Shown piece by piece: positions 6,056-6,114 of a DNA stretch of 6,114 nucleotides; position 1 is the first letter of the stretch; every line of letters begins with the position of its first letter. A program made the position numbers and the translations under genes. This DNA is from an uncultured Pirellula sp. (GTDB taxonomy: Bacteria > Planctomycetota > Planctomycetia > Pirellulales > Pirellulaceae): assembly GCA_903837255.1 (NCBI GenBank), contig CAILTZ010000906.1:1-6114 (forward strand), written 5' to 3'. The notes under the pieces were generated by a model. It was not told where the DNA came from, searched no databases, and worked only from the letters and a program-made list of their open reading frames with translations.

Positions 6056-6094
6056 ATCAACAATCATCAATCGAAAATCATCAATCAAAATCAA
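6056..6094. repeat. AT-rich ATCAA direct repeats
   Basis: AATCATCAATC occurs twice, at 6062-6072 and 6076-6086, a period of 14 bases. ATCAA occurs at 6056, 6066, 6080 and 6090. The tract directly follows the GCTGA repeats and has a much lower GC than the rest of the window. It looks like a non-coding repeat tail, not a gene. Confidence 0.65.
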
Positions 6095-6108
6095 CCGCAT
6101 TTGATTTT
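6087..6108. terminator. AT-rich hairpin at the window end, possible weak terminator
   Basis: AAAATCAA at 6087-6094 and TTGATTTT at 6101-6108 are perfect 8-bp complements around the loop CCGCAT, with two more T bases after. The form fits a weak two-way terminator, but only one G-C pair is in the stem. It may simply be the inverted end of the ATCAA repeat tract. Confidence 0.3.
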
Positions 6109-6114
6109 TTCTAC

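Noticed and set aside
6056..6094. Start of a CRISPR array
   Set aside because: The repeat units are 11 bases with 3-base gaps and low complexity; there are no spacers of regular length and no cas gene in the window.

Overview
The window looks like chromosomal DNA from a planctomycete, most likely of the Pirellula/Rhodopirellula group. This is inferred from the style of the genes (a short mannose-1-phosphate guanylyltransferase, a PAS-GAF-receiver protein without a kinase domain, secreted proteins of no known family, GTG and TTG starts), from moderate GC, and from what looks like the remnant of a sulfatase gene. No marker gene fixes the taxon. There is no sign of a phage, transposase, CRISPR array or RNA gene.

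Layout. Positions 1-453 hold the 3' end of a mannose-1-phosphate guanylyltransferase gene (GDP-mannose supply). A 142-base gap follows, with a candidate promoter, a weak terminator-like hairpin and a possible hairpin over the next ribosome binding site. Positions 596-2158 encode a PAS-GAF-(degenerate dimerisation helix)-receiver signalling protein. Only 15 bases later a TTG start opens a membrane-anchored calcineurin-like metallophosphoesterase (2174-3394), so these two genes are probably cotranscribed. Ribonuclease III (rnc, start preferred at 3457, end 4206) follows on the same strand. It converges on a minus-strand pair, with a perfect 9-bp inverted repeat across the junction.

The minus-strand pair is a predicted lipoprotein (5729 to 5052) followed after 2 bases by a predicted exported protein (5049 to 4234). 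They look like a two-gene operon for an envelope-associated pair of unknown function. From 5730 to the end no intact gene is seen. This stretch holds the upstream region of the operon, then on the plus strand a broken reading frame that resembles the signal peptide and first beta strand of a secreted sulfatase, then 10-bp tandem repeats and AT-rich ATCAA repeats ending in a hairpin.

The window is mostly ordinary core and lineage-specific genes. The points most worth a second look are the decayed sulfatase start running into the repeats, the kinase-less sensor/receiver protein with an altered dimerisation helix and acidic pocket, the three-helix phosphoesterase as a possible lipid-processing enzyme, and the tightly coupled lipoprotein/exported-protein pair. 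I do not see convincing evidence of a new multi-gene system.
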